DNA of 64,000 nucleotides from an uncultured Muribaculaceae bacterium (GTDB lineage: Bacteria; Bacteroidota; Bacteroidia; Bacteroidales; Muribaculaceae): positions 21,293 through 85,292 of the forward strand of contig CANQWS010000009.1 in assembly GCA_947627615.1 (NCBI GenBank). The letters are read 5' to 3'. Made by a program: the position numbers and the translations under genes. Shown in pieces: positions 54,672-63,949 of the stretch (the first letter of the stretch is position 1; each line of letters begins with the position of its first letter). Under the pieces are notes generated by a model. The model saw only the letters and a list, made by a program, of their open reading frames with translations, had not been told where the DNA came from and searched no databases.

Positions 54672-56678
54672 ATGTCACAGACCAACGAAATAACGCTTGA
54701 AAAAGTAGAGAGCGACCGCCGTGTGCTCGAATTGCTCGCCCAATCATTTCCCGACGTTTCCAGCGCAAGTTCTGAAATAATGAACCTTGAGGCTATACTG
54801 AGTCTGCCGAAAGGGACCGAACATTTTGTGGCTGACCTCCATGGCGAATCGGAAGCTTTCCAGCATATACTCCGCAATGCCTCCGGCAATATCAAACGAA
54901 AGGTCAGGGAGGCCTTCTCAAAGCAGCTCCGTGAATCGGAGATTCAGCAACTCTGCACCCTGATATATTATCCCGAACGCAAGCTTCAGCTGATAAGAGC
55001 CGAAGAGAGCAATCTCAATGACTTCTATCAGATAACACTTTATCAGCTGATAAAAGTGTGTCAGTCTGTCTCATCGAAATACACCCGTTCAAAGGTCCGC
55101 AAATCTCTGCCGCGCGAATTCGCCTACATTCTCGAGGAACTGCTTCATGAATCGCCATCGGACGACGACAAGCAGGCCTACTTCAACCGCATCATAGAGA
55201 CAATCATATCCACCGGTCAGGCCGATGCCTTTATAGTGGCTCTGTGCAATGTGATTCAGGCGCTGAGCATTGACCAGCTCCACATTCTCGGCGATGTCTA
55301 CGACCGCGGACCGGGCGCCCATCTGATAATGGAAACCCTGCGCCACTACCGCAATTTCGACATCCAGTGGGGCAACCATGACGCACTGTGGATGGGTGCC
55401 GCCGCCGGCAATGACTGCTGCATAGCCAACGTGCTGCGCCTGTCGCTCCGGTACTGCAACATGGCCACTCTGGAGGACGGCTATGGCATAAATCTCGTTC
55501 CGCTCGCCACATTCGCCATGGAAACCTACGGCGATGACCCGTGCACCAGTTTCGGGCCGCACATCGATTCCGAATCCAACGTCCACACCGAGAAAACCCT
55601 CAGACTGATAGCCAGAATGCACAAGGCCATCAGCATAATCCAGTTCAAGCTTGAAGCCGCCATGATTGACAAGCGGCCGGAGTGGGGACTCTCCGACAGG
55701 AAACTTCTCGGCAACATTGACCTCGAACGCGGCGTCTTTGTCCTTGACGGAAAAGAGTATGAGATGAAGGACTCCAACTTCCCCACCCTCGATGCCGCAG
55801 ACCCTTACAGGCTCACTCCGGAGGAAGAGGAACTCGTGCAGAAACTCCATCACTCGTTCGTGGTCAGCAACCGGCTACAGAAGCATGTGAAATGTCTGTT
55901 CTCCAACGGATGCATGTACGGGGTCTATAACTCCAACCTGCTCTTCCACGCTTCAATGCCGCTGAACGCCGACGGAACCCTGAAAGAGGTTGCCGTCAAC
56001 GGACATCTCTACAAGGGCCGCGAGCTTTTCCACAGGATAGGGATGCTGATGCGCTCGGCGTTCAACGATGATACCCCTGACAACGAGCGTGACTACGCCA
56101 CTGACTATTACTGGTATCTCTGGTGCGGGCCTGACTCTCCGCTGTTCGACAAATCCAAGATGGCCACTTTCGAGCGCTATTTCCTTGTGGACCCGTCGAC
56201 CCACCGCGAGGAAAAAGGCCATTACTACGAGCTCCGCAACAGTGCGGAGGTCTGTGACATGATTCTCGATTCGTTCGGTGTTGAAGGAGAACACCGGCAC
56301 ATAATCAACGGCCATGTGCCAGTGCGTACCAGCGCAGGGGAATCGCCCATAAAAGCCGGAGGCAAACTGATGGTCATCGACGGCGGATTCGCCAAAGCCT
56401 ATCATGACACCACCGGCATCGCGGGCTACACTCTTGTCTATCACAGCCGCGGATTCCAGCTCGTGCAGCACGAACCCTTCTCATCGGCCGAGGACGCCAT
56501 AAGCCACGGAACGGACATCGTGAGCACCACTCAGATAGTGGAAATGAGCCAGCACCGCATGCGCGTCCGTGACACAGACAAGGGACGTGAGCTGCAGTCA
56601 CAGATCAATGAGCTGATGGAGCTTCTCTACGCATTCCGCCACGGCATCATAAAGGAGCGCACGGCCAATAACCCGTGA
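54672..56678 (+). CDS. fbp: Class III fructose-1,6-bisphosphatase
   Basis: This 668-residue protein has the size and order of the class III FBPases found in Bacteroidota and Firmicutes. It has the metallophosphatase motifs ADLHGESEAF, GDVYDRGPG (from residue 207) and GNHDALWMG (about 234), and HVPVRTSAGESPIKAGG near the C-terminus. The enzyme hydrolyses fructose-1,6-bisphosphate to fructose-6-phosphate in gluconeogenesis. It is a single-gene unit with its own promoter. Confidence 0.94.
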   Translation: MSQTNEITLEKVESDRRVLELLAQSFPDVSSASSEIMNLEAILSLPKGTEHFVADLHGESEAFQHILRNASGNIKRKVREAFSKQLRESEIQQLCTLIYYPERKLQLIRAEESNLNDFYQITLYQLIKVCQSVSSKYTRSKVRKSLPREFAYILEELLHESPSDDDKQAYFNRIIETIISTGQADAFIVALCNVIQALSIDQLHILGDVYDRGPGAHLIMETLRHYRNFDIQWGNHDALWMGAAAGNDCCIANVLRLSLRYCNMATLEDGYGINLVPLATFAMETYGDDPCTSFGPHIDSESNVHTEKTLRLIARMHKAISIIQFKLEAAMIDKRPEWGLSDRKLLGNIDLERGVFVLDGKEYEMKDSNFPTLDAADPYRLTPEEEELVQKLHHSFVVSNRLQKHVKCLFSNGCMYGVYNSNLLFHASMPLNADGTLKEVAVNGHLYKGRELFHRIGMLMRSAFNDDTPDNERDYATDYYWYLWCGPDSPLFDKSKMATFERYFLVDPSTHREEKGHYYELRNSAEVCDMILDSFGVEGEHRHIINGHVPVRTSAGESPIKAGGKLMVIDGGFAKAYHDTTGIAGYTLVYHSRGFQLVQHEPFSSAEDAISHGTDIVSTTQIVEMSQHRMRVRDTDKGRELQSQINELMELLYAFRHGIIKERTANNP

Positions 56679-56752
56679 CCTCTGTCGGCACGGTTATGCA
56701 TAAATCGGTCCGTTTCCGACGGCCCGTATGCCGATAATCTCGATTTTTTGAC

Positions 56753-56760
56753 TACCTTTG
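56753..56760 (+). promoter_or_regulatory. Probable -7 box (TACCTTTG) of the DUF4369 gene
   Basis: TACCTTTG matches the consensus 20 bases upstream of the start. No TTTG is at the -33 position, where the sequence reads GCCG. Confidence 0.5.
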
Positions 56761-56780
56761 CAAAAACTTAAGAAAAGATT

Positions 56781-57866
56781 ATGAAATTTCTCCACAACTA
56801 TATCGTTTGCGCCGCCACTGCGGCATTGCTCTTCTCTTGTCACGGTAGAAACGAATGGCACGTTGACGGCCGCATAGACGGCGCCGACGGCCAGACTCTT
56901 TATGTAGAGGCCTCGGACAACGGCCGCTGGTACACTCTCGATTCTCTGCAGCTTGATGCATCGGGCGATTTCACATTCGCCTCTCCCGCCGCCGGCTATC
57001 CCGACATCTACCGTCTGAGACTGGGCGACAAATCCCTGTATTTCCCAATTGACAGCATAGAGACCGTAACCGTGGTGTCAAAGGCCGGCGCCTTCGATTA
57101 TGACTACACCCTCGCCGGAACCCCTGCGGCCGAACAGCTTATGGCCGTTGACATGAAAGTCAGAAACGCCTTTCAGAAAGAGGGAGCCGAAGGCATGGCC
57201 CGCGATTCGCTGCTGAAACGCGAGCTTTCCAACATGCTGCTCGGCGATCCTTCAGGAATAGTGTCCTACTACATTATCAACAAGAAAATTGGCGGAGTGC
57301 CCCTGTTCAATCCCGAAAACAAGACCGATCTCCGCATAATCGGGGCCGTGGCCAATGCTTTCAACAACTTCCGTCCGTCAGACCCGCGCACGAATTATCT
57401 GAAGAACCTCTTCATAAGCAACCGCAAAACCACCATGCCCGGCGACACTCTGATAGCCAGCGAGACAAGCATCATTGACGTGAACCTCTTTGACCTGAAG
57501 GGCAAGAAACAGAGTCTCGAGCAGGTGGCCCGCAACAACCGTGTAGTGCTGCTGAGTTTCACATCCTACAGCGACCAGTACTCGCCGGCCATGAACATAG
57601 CCCTCAACAAACTCTACTCCAAATACCACGGTCAGGGACTGGAGATATACCAGATAGGCTTCGACGCAAGCGAGGTCAACTGGCGCGACACCGCCCGTAA
57701 CCTGCCCTGGATAACGGTCTACAACTCCGAGACCGACGGACCGCTGGCGCTGCAGAGCTATAACGTTGGCGCCCTTCCAGCCCTTTACGTGATTCAGAAC
57801 GGAGCCATCCGCGAACGCGTCACCGATGCCGAAAAGATAGAGCAGACAGTGGCCAGATACATGTAA
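56781..57866 (+). CDS. DUF4369 / TlpA-like thioredoxin-fold lipoprotein (no catalytic cysteines)
   Basis: This is a 361-residue protein with a signal and a lipobox-like Cys20 (LLFSCHGR). The N-terminal DUF4369 region (about 25-130) opens with WHVDGRIDGADGQTLYVEA. The C-terminal redoxin domain has VVLLSFTSYSDQYSPAMNIALNKLYSKYHGQGLEIYQIGFD and NVGALPALYVIQNG. The active-site position reads Ser-Tyr-Ser-Asp-Gln instead of Trp-Cys-x-x-Cys, so thiol exchange is unlikely. The cis-proline segment (ALPALYV) is kept. Such degenerate proteins are common in Bacteroidales, and their role is unknown. It is followed without a gap by a glycosyltransferase. Confidence 0.82.
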   Translation: MKFLHNYIVCAATAALLFSCHGRNEWHVDGRIDGADGQTLYVEASDNGRWYTLDSLQLDASGDFTFASPAAGYPDIYRLRLGDKSLYFPIDSIETVTVVSKAGAFDYDYTLAGTPAAEQLMAVDMKVRNAFQKEGAEGMARDSLLKRELSNMLLGDPSGIVSYYIINKKIGGVPLFNPENKTDLRIIGAVANAFNNFRPSDPRTNYLKNLFISNRKTTMPGDTLIASETSIIDVNLFDLKGKKQSLEQVARNNRVVLLSFTSYSDQYSPAMNIALNKLYSKYHGQGLEIYQIGFDASEVNWRDTARNLPWITVYNSETDGPLALQSYNVGALPALYVIQNGAIRERVTDAEKIEQTVARYM

Positions 57867-57872
57867 GTGTTT

Positions 57873-58664
57873 ATGACACTCGATGTAGCGATAGCTACGC
57901 ATCAGCCCTCGGGTCTTCGCCGTGTCGCAGAAATGAATCTGCCGCGAGTCCCGGGGGTGCGTTATGTTGTCTCCTGGCAGAATCCCGGCGAAAACACCAA
58001 TGATATTCCCGGAGAACTGTCCGGAAGAGACGACGTAGGCATCTTCCCCTTCTACGAAAAAGGACTCGGGGCCAACCGCAACAACGCTCTCTGCCACTGC
58101 GGATCTGACATTGTGCTGACAGCCGACGACGACCTCCGATATACGGCCGGTGACCTGAAAAACGTAATGGCGTTTTTTGAGAACAATCCGGATGTGGATG
58201 TGGCCACATTCCGTTACCGCGGCGAGCAGGGCGGCAAAACTTATCCCGACACCGAATGCGATCTCGGATTCCCTCTGCCCAAGGACTATAGCGTAAGCTC
58301 CATAGAAATAGCTTTCCGGCGCAGCATTGCCGGTACCGTGAAGTTTGACCCGCGCTTCGGTCTCGGAGCAAAGACGTGGCAGGCCGGAGAGGATGAGAAA
58401 TTTCTCATCGACGCCCGCAGAAAAGGCTTTAGATGCCGGTTTTTCCCCATCGACATAACGACGCACAACGGCCCTTCGACCGGCGACATAGTCATCACCT
58501 CCCCGGGAGTAGCAGCCGCGTCAGGGCGCATTATCAGGGAGGAATATCCTCAGTCGTGGATTCCGAGGATAGTGCTTAAAGGCTGGAGACAATGGCGGCG
58601 CGGGGGTAGGTTTTTCTTCTTGATGTACCATCTGCTGCGCGGAGCTTTCAGCAACGGACTCTGA
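57873..58664 (+). CDS. Glycosyltransferase family 2-like protein
   Basis: This is a 263-residue GT-A-type enzyme. LDVAIATHQPSGLRRVAEMNLP is an unusual opening, the acceptor loop is GLGANRNNAL, and the metal-binding Asp cluster is LTADDDLRYT. The catalytic-type segment GEDEKFLIDARRKGFRC lies in the second half. A C-terminal amphipathic region (WIPRIVLKGWRQWRRGGRFFFLMYHLL) may touch the membrane. ATG 57873 is preferred over the GTG at 57867 that abuts the previous stop. The 3' end overlaps the convergent gene by 17 bases. Probably adds a sugar to surface glycans. Confidence 0.75.
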   Translation: MTLDVAIATHQPSGLRRVAEMNLPRVPGVRYVVSWQNPGENTNDIPGELSGRDDVGIFPFYEKGLGANRNNALCHCGSDIVLTADDDLRYTAGDLKNVMAFFENNPDVDVATFRYRGEQGGKTYPDTECDLGFPLPKDYSVSSIEIAFRRSIAGTVKFDPRFGLGAKTWQAGEDEKFLIDARRKGFRCRFFPIDITTHNGPSTGDIVITSPGVAAASGRIIREEYPQSWIPRIVLKGWRQWRRGGRFFFLMYHLLRGAFSNGL

Positions 58665-59610
58665 ACAGAAGCCGAATTCTCATCAGTATCATCCTGATTA
58701 CGGCTTTGAGAGGTGCACCCGTAGGGCATCTTTTAATTATTTCTTTCAATCTCGAATAGCGGTCGGCGGTTAGTGCCGCGGAAGCCATGCCCGCGAGATA
58801 TTTTATACGCCGGTCCATAGCCGGCTTAAGCTCCGAGGCATCCACTCCATAGAATTGACCGAGCGTGATAACGGCATCGGCGGGGCCCGCATAGAAATCA
58901 AACTGCCGTGACGCCTTCAATGAATTGGACACTCCGGAATCAGCTACGCGATATTCCAGAGCATTCAGCGGAAGATATCCGAACGCTCCTTTTGCCGCGA
59001 GTGCGGCCAGTAGAGGCAAATCCTCGCAGTTCCAGTCACGGTTCCTTATCATTGCGCGGTCAGTCCTGTAGGAATCCGAAAGGACCTCGCGCCGATACAT
59101 CATGGCCGAGAGCAACGGCAGATTGTCCTGCGTGGCCAGAACCCCTTTCAGCATCGCGGGTCCGTCCACATCTTTTCTGTAACAGGCAAAGCGCACCAGC
59201 TCCAAGGAACTGCTTGTAACGCCGTCTGAGACTATGGTCCAGTCACTCATGACGGCCACGAATCCCGGATTCGAATCCAGAAAATCATGCTGAAGCCGAA
59301 GCCGGTTGGAGTCAGGCCAGACGTCGTCGCCGGCGCAGTCCGCCACATATCGGCCGCGGCAGGCTTCGAAACAATCGAAGTAATTGTCGACAATGCCCTT
59401 GTTGGGAGCTTCGGGCATCAGGCGAATCACCTCCGGATACCGGCGGCCATATTCGCGGCAAATCTCCCTTGTGCCGTCGGTGGAACAATCGTCACCCACC
59501 ACTATCTCAAACGGGAACCCGCACTTCTGCGCAAGGAGACTGTCAAGAGCGTCCCCTATGCTTTCGCGCTGATTGTAAGTTAGAACTATTATGCTGACGT
59601 TAGGTTTCAT
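58648..59610 (-). CDS. Glycosyltransferase family 2
   Basis: This 320-residue GT-A enzyme has the canonical start VSIIVLTYNQRESIGDALDSLLAQ, the nucleotide-binding Asp motif VVGDDCSTDGTREIC and the second DCAGDDVWPDSN motif, about 92-103. The last 60 residues are helical and basic. It is the second gene of a two-gene minus-strand unit and overlaps the start region of the preceding gene by 4 bases (ATGA). A role in surface polysaccharide or lipid-linked glycan assembly is inferred. Confidence 0.88.
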   Translation of the reverse strand: MKPNVSIIVLTYNQRESIGDALDSLLAQKCGFPFEIVVGDDCSTDGTREICREYGRRYPEVIRLMPEAPNKGIVDNYFDCFEACRGRYVADCAGDDVWPDSNRLRLQHDFLDSNPGFVAVMSDWTIVSDGVTSSSLELVRFACYRKDVDGPAMLKGVLATQDNLPLLSAMMYRREVLSDSYRTDRAMIRNRDWNCEDLPLLAALAAKGAFGYLPLNALEYRVADSGVSNSLKASRQFDFYAGPADAVITLGQFYGVDASELKPAMDRRIKYLAGMASAALTADRYSRLKEIIKRCPTGAPLKAVIRMILMRIRLLFRVRC

Positions 59611-60632
59611 CTCGATCTGTCAAAAAGTTCCCGGGCCACGGCGGCGAATCCGGGGAATACCTGACGGTAGTCAAACATCTCCTGCTGCCGGACTCTCATT
59701 CCCTCCCGGAGCATGTCACGGCGAATATCGCTCTCAAGAAACGGCAGCATGCCGCGGACAAACTCTTCGGTCTGCGGATTCGGTCCGAACAACACCCCGC
59801 AGTCATCGTCAATCACTTCCGAAACCGACGGCGAGGCCACTGCTATTACAGGGATTCCGAACGACAATGCATTCAGCAGAGGACCCGGAACACATCCGGG
59901 CGTCTCCTTCATCATCATTATCCAGTCAACAGGCCTTGAAGCAATTACTTCCGACATGTTGCTGTAGGTCCCGACGCTCAGGTTGTCCGGATTACCGGTG
60001 ACGGTATCGGGCATCTCGCCCTCGTGACACAACCACTCGACCCGCGTCGACGGACGGGCCACGGCTATCGAACGGACAAGTCTGTAAGAGAGTTCCGGCT
60101 CAAACCCCGAAACGAAAGTCACGCCCTTGTCTGACACCGAATGCGGTACCACAGCGCCGACCGAAGGGATGACTCCGGTATGCACACTCCTTACGAGATG
60201 ACCCAGCGAAGGTATGGCTATACTGAGCCGACGGGCCACGACATCACTGTCAACGATTATACCCGCCGCATTGCCCAGATGGGGATTCATCTCTATCCGC
60301 CGGGCGGAGTAACGTATGATAAAACGGACCCCGCTGTCCTTTTCGGCAACTGACGCCACGGCGTCAAGTTCCAGCCCGTCGCCGTAGACCAGAATATCGG
60401 TCCGGTCACCGCCGGCTTCTTTCCTGATTCGGGACTCGATCTCTTTTCTGTGCAGCGTTTTCGCCGGATTGGAAACCACCCTGCGCAACAACCCGCGCGG
60501 AGACCTGCGCGGCACAATCTCGATTGTCGAAACCGAACTGTAGCCATCGCCAAGCGCATCTATTTCTCCCGAGGGAACACATGTACCCTGCTGATAAACA
60601 ATAAGCAGTCTGGACATATCGGTCTGTTTCAT
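59607..60632 (-). CDS. Glycosyltransferase, GT-B type (family 1/4-like)
   Basis: This 341-residue protein lacks the GT-A motifs. The C-terminal half has LLNALSFGIPVIAVASPSVSEVIDDDCGVLFGPNPQTEEFVRGML, the donor-nucleotide-binding Glu segment of GT-B enzymes. The N-terminal half is divergent, with only short Rossmann-like strands (LLIVYQQG, ILVYGDGLELDAVAS). The first ATG lies at 60632, 4 bases after a -7 box, so transcription would begin almost at the start codon. The second Met (60617, MSRLLIVYQQG) is an equally likely start. Confidence 0.75.
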   Translation of the reverse strand: MKQTDMSRLLIVYQQGTCVPSGEIDALGDGYSSVSTIEIVPRRSPRGLLRRVVSNPAKTLHRKEIESRIRKEAGGDRTDILVYGDGLELDAVASVAEKDSGVRFIIRYSARRIEMNPHLGNAAGIIVDSDVVARRLSIAIPSLGHLVRSVHTGVIPSVGAVVPHSVSDKGVTFVSGFEPELSYRLVRSIAVARPSTRVEWLCHEGEMPDTVTGNPDNLSVGTYSNMSEVIASRPVDWIMMMKETPGCVPGPLLNALSFGIPVIAVASPSVSEVIDDDCGVLFGPNPQTEEFVRGMLPFLESDIRRDMLREGMRVRQQEMFDYRQVFPGFAAVARELFDRSR

Positions 60633-60636
60633 TCAG

Positions 60637-60644
60637 CAAAGATA
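60637..60644 (-). promoter_or_regulatory. -7 box (TATCTTTG) for the two-gene glycosyltransferase unit
   Basis: TATCTTTG on the minus strand matches the consensus. It is so close to the ATG at 60632 that the transcript would be nearly leaderless, or translation starts at 60617. Confidence 0.55.
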
Positions 60645-60675
60645 ATAAATTTTAACCATTATTCGTTTATATGAT

Positions 60676-61632
60676 ATGGAAAACGAAATAACCATAGTAT
60701 TGCCTGTCCGCAACCGTGCGGGTATTGTAAGCACCACTCTGGATTCAATCGCAATGCAGAACATCAGGCCGCTGCGCCTGATAATAGTGGACAACAGCTC
60801 CACGGATGCTACCCCGGATGTGATCAGGCAATGGGCTGACAGTCACCGGTCAGACGATTTCGACATAAAGATTCTCAACGAGCCTGTGGCCGGAGCGGCA
60901 ATAGCCCGGAACCGCGGGCTGAAGGAGGTCGAGACCGAATATGTGATGTTTTTCGATTCCGACGATATAATGGAGTTTGACCATCTGCACCGCATAGTGA
61001 GCCATCTCGGCAAAAGCCCCGATACCGACCTCCTGCACTGGAACATAAACATACGAAATGCCGACGGCTGGACGAGCCGTAAATGTTACAGAGGCGAAGA
61101 TATTCTCTCATATCAGATACTTCACTCAACGCTTTCCACCCAGCGCTACTGCATACGCACTTCCCGTCTGCGCGAGGCCGGAGGCTGGAATCAGGACCTT
61201 ACCGTGTGGGATGACTATGAGTTAGGCATCAGGCTCCTGACATCTTTGCCCGACATGAAAGTACGGTTCATGAGCGGCGAATCGTCAGTCATTGTCAACA
61301 TCTCCGACGATTCCCTGACCGGGCCATCGTTCAGGGCGCGGGCCGAAAGCATAAAAAAGGCCATCGGGACCATAGACCCGCTTCTCGAGAACCATCCCTA
61401 CCATCAGCTCGTTTTCGCAGGACGCAAAGCCATTCTCGCAGCCATATACCGGCGTGAGAAAGCACGCGATTATTCAAAGGCTCTGCTCAGTGAAGCTCTC
61501 GAAGGCCGCAAAGGAAAAGAACGGCTGAAGCTGCGTTTGCTCTACACTATCCAGCGCATTGCCGGCAGCGGCGCATCCTTCATGTTTCCGCAACTGTTTC
61601 CGCAGCCTGAACCGGCTGAACAAACGGATTGA
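60676..61632 (+). CDS. Glycosyltransferase family 2
   Basis: This 318-residue GT-A enzyme has the start ITIVLPVRNRAGIVSTTLDSI, VDNSSTDATPDVI, GAAIARNRGL and the metal-binding YVMFFDSDDIMEFDHL. The catalytic-type segment VWDDYELGIRLL follows near residue 180. It is transcribed away from the minus-strand glycosyltransferase pair, with 43 bases between starts. Overall, four glycosyltransferases cluster here without a flippase or polymerase. Confidence 0.88.
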   Translation: MENEITIVLPVRNRAGIVSTTLDSIAMQNIRPLRLIIVDNSSTDATPDVIRQWADSHRSDDFDIKILNEPVAGAAIARNRGLKEVETEYVMFFDSDDIMEFDHLHRIVSHLGKSPDTDLLHWNINIRNADGWTSRKCYRGEDILSYQILHSTLSTQRYCIRTSRLREAGGWNQDLTVWDDYELGIRLLTSLPDMKVRFMSGESSVIVNISDDSLTGPSFRARAESIKKAIGTIDPLLENHPYHQLVFAGRKAILAAIYRREKARDYSKALLSEALEGRKGKERLKLRLLYTIQRIAGSGASFMFPQLFPQPEPAEQTD

Positions 61633-61662
61633 CGTTACGGCCATAGCTACATTAGTTTTAAT

Positions 61663-61690
61663 CATATTGGTTAAATATGGTTAAACCGAC
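61663..61690. repeat. Hairpin and GGTTAAA direct repeat upstream of the acyl-CoA ligase
   Basis: CATATT-GGTTA-AATATG is a perfect six-base inverted repeat (61663-61679), and GGTTAAA occurs twice within 18 bases. It is about 65 bases upstream of the promoter, and could be a transcription end or a regulator site. Confidence 0.4.
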
Positions 61691-61743
61691 ACACCAATCA
61701 CATAATGCTTGTTAATATCCGGTCGATTTCATCGGCTGATTTG

Positions 61744-61774
61744 TTTCGTTATAAATAAGGCATGGCTACCTTTG
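61744..61774 (+). promoter_or_regulatory. Promoter of the acyl-CoA ligase gene
   Basis: TTTC (61744-61747, 3 of 4), a 19-base spacer and TACCTTTG (61767-61774). The start codon follows 38 bases after the -7 box. Confidence 0.6.
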
Positions 61775-61811
61775 CCCTCTGAAATCACCTCATAAACCGT
61801 TAGCAATCGTC

Positions 61812-63611
61812 ATGTCAAATATACTTACAGATTTAATTTCAAAAAATGCAGGTTCTCATCCGTCGCGCGAAGCTTTCAGGGACAACACTTCCGGAAGCTG
61901 GGTATCGACGACATGGACCGAACTTCAGCAGCAACGTGATAACGCGGCTTGCGGACTCGAAATACTCGGCGTTAAGGAATTTGACAACATAACGGTTTTT
62001 TCCGCCAACAGGGCCGAAATTCTCATCACTGATTTCGCCGCTTACGCCAACCGCGCGGTGCCCATTTCAATCTACTCCACCTCAACCGCTTCGCAGGTGG
62101 CATATATAGTCAACGATTCCTCCGCGCGAATCATAATGGTCGGTGACCAGACACAATATGAAAAGGCCCGCGAAGCCATGAAGGAATGCCCTAACCTGAG
62201 GCAGATAATCACTTTTGACAAAGTCAGGCTCCAGCCGGAGGACAAGACTACCATATCGTTCGCCGACCTGCTGGAACTCGGAAGCAAAGCATCGGAAGGC
62301 TGCCGGGCCGAGGTGAAGAAACGCACCTCGGAAGCAACGGCCGACGACATTGCCACCATCATCTACACCTCGGGGACTACCGGGGAACCTAAGGGAGCCG
62401 TGCTCCCCCACTCATGCTTCAACGCCGTGGTCCGCATCCATGACGAGCGCCTCACCATGCTCTCCGACAAGGACACTTCCATCTGTTTCCTGCCCTTGTG
62501 CCACATCTTTGAAAAGGCCTGGACCTACTATTGTCTCCACAGACTGATGCTTGTGGGAATCAACAACGACCCGCGTGAAATCCAACACACCGTCAAGGAT
62601 TTCCACCCTACGTGCATGTGCTCAGTTCCGCGATTCTGGGAAAAGGTCTATGCCGCCGTTCAGGAACATCTGGCCGACATGTCGGGCTTCAAGAGCTGGC
62701 TCGTTAGCCGGGCGCTTAAAGTGGGACGCCGCCGCAATCTCGATTATGCCCGTCTGGGACGCAAGGCCCCGTTCTGGCTCGAGCTGCAGTACCGTTTTTT
62801 CAACAACCGTGTGTTTGCGGCCCTGCGCCATGTTATCGGCATTGAGAACGGCAATATATTCCCCACCGCCGGCGCTCCGCTCTCGTCAACCATAGTGGAA
62901 TTCTTCCATTCATGCGGAATCAATGTACTGATAGGCTACGGACTGTCGGAAACCACGGCCACCGTGTCATGCTACCCAACGGTCAACTATGAGATCGGCA
63001 CCATAGGCACTGCCATGCCTGATGTGGATGTGAAAATCGGCGAGAACAACGAGATTCTTGTCAAAGGCCCCACCGTAATGCGCGGTTATTACAACAAGCC
63101 GGAGGCCACAGCCGAGGCTTTCACTGCCGACGGATGGTTCCGCACCGGCGATGCCGGCCGCTTCGACGCCACCGGCGCTCTCGTGCTCACCGAGCGCATC
63201 AAGGACCTCTTCAAGACCTCGAACGGAAAATACATAGCGCCTCAGGCCCTCGAAAGCCGTCTGGGCGAGGACAAATACATAGAGCAGGTGGCCGTGATAG
63301 GCGACCAGCGCAAATATGTCACAGCCATCATCATTCCGGCATTCGAGGCTCTCAAGGAATATGCCCGCAAGAAGCACATCCAGTACCACAACATGGAAGA
63401 GCTGATTCGCAACGCCGATATCCGCAAGATGATTCAGGAACGCATAGACAGACTCCAGGCCAATTTCGCATCCTTCGAGCAGATCAAAAAATTCACTCTC
63501 CTGCCCAAGGAATTCACCATGGAGGCCGGTGAGCTGACAAATACTCTGAAAATCAGACGTCCGGTCATCAACAACCGCTACGCCTCGGAAATCGAAGCCA
63601 TGTATGCCTGA
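61812..63611 (+). CDS. Long-chain fatty acid-CoA ligase (AMP-binding)
   Basis: This is a 599-residue ANL-superfamily enzyme that activates long-chain fatty acids to acyl-CoA through an acyl-AMP. The P-loop is YTSGTTGEPKG (about 186-196). LIGYGLSETTATVSCYP is the adenine/acyl-binding A5 segment, GWFRTGDAGRFDATG the A7 segment, and LTERIKDLFKTSNGKYIAPQALE the hinge and A8. The C-terminal catalytic Lys region is LPKEFTMEAGELTNTLKIRRPVI. No membrane signal is seen. It has its own promoter. A housekeeping role in fatty acid uptake or recycling is inferred. Confidence 0.93.
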   Translation: MSNILTDLISKNAGSHPSREAFRDNTSGSWVSTTWTELQQQRDNAACGLEILGVKEFDNITVFSANRAEILITDFAAYANRAVPISIYSTSTASQVAYIVNDSSARIIMVGDQTQYEKAREAMKECPNLRQIITFDKVRLQPEDKTTISFADLLELGSKASEGCRAEVKKRTSEATADDIATIIYTSGTTGEPKGAVLPHSCFNAVVRIHDERLTMLSDKDTSICFLPLCHIFEKAWTYYCLHRLMLVGINNDPREIQHTVKDFHPTCMCSVPRFWEKVYAAVQEHLADMSGFKSWLVSRALKVGRRRNLDYARLGRKAPFWLELQYRFFNNRVFAALRHVIGIENGNIFPTAGAPLSSTIVEFFHSCGINVLIGYGLSETTATVSCYPTVNYEIGTIGTAMPDVDVKIGENNEILVKGPTVMRGYYNKPEATAEAFTADGWFRTGDAGRFDATGALVLTERIKDLFKTSNGKYIAPQALESRLGEDKYIEQVAVIGDQRKYVTAIIIPAFEALKEYARKKHIQYHNMEELIRNADIRKMIQERIDRLQANFASFEQIKKFTLLPKEFTMEAGELTNTLKIRRPVINNRYASEIEAMYA

Positions 63612-63626
63612 AAACGAGACAGGGAT

Positions 63627-63707
63627 ATGCGAATATTTTCAATTATTGCAGTTTTTGCACTGACGCTCTGCAATACATACGCCTCAACGCCCGACCCCGT
63701 TAATTAA
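63627..63707 (+). CDS. Very short secreted ORF (possibly a truncated gene)
   Basis: ATG 63627 opens a 26-codon ORF that encodes a textbook signal peptide (MRIFSIIAVFALTLCNTYAS) and then stops after seven residues (TPDPVN, TAA). It starts 16 bases after the acyl-CoA ligase stop. It looks like the 5' end of a secreted-protein gene that has lost its body, or a chance ORF. It is too short to have a function of its own that I could support. Confidence 0.4.
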   Translation: MRIFSIIAVFALTLCNTYASTPDPVN

Positions 63708-63723
63708 AATTAAGCCACGTATC

Positions 63724-63741
63724 CTGCCACTGTTGTGGCAG
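63724..63741. terminator. Hairpin CTGCCAC-TGTT-GTGGCAG
   Basis: A perfect seven-base stem with a four-base loop lies 113 bases after the acyl-CoA ligase stop. The T-run that would make it a strong terminator is missing, so this is a possible terminator for the plus strand only. Confidence 0.5.
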
Positions 63742-63807
63742 CCAAATTACTGACAAGGTTCCATCAACTGTAAGGGCTTTGTCGGACTAATACCATCATC
63801 CTTTAGC

Positions 63808-63829
63808 TCGGAGGGATTCCCCTCTCCGA
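63808..63829. repeat. Inverted repeat TCGGAG-N10-CTCCGA
   Basis: A perfect six-base inverted repeat followed by TTAATAAATT on the plus strand. It could be a second transcription end for either strand. The interval 63742-63949 contains no ORF that I can support. Confidence 0.4.
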
Positions 63830-63949
63830 TTAATAAATTGCGGAATCAGGGATGGACCGGCGAATTTTATAGTCAGAAAGCCATCGCATTATCAGGCATA
63901 ATTTATGAAATTTTTTGTTGAAACCTCCTGACTTCGTCATTGCGTCACC

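Noticed and set aside
1012..63611. Type IX C-terminal sorting domains on the large surface proteins
   Set aside because: I looked at the C-termini of the large secreted proteins. None has the type A or B sorting-domain pattern; they look like lipoproteins or barrels.
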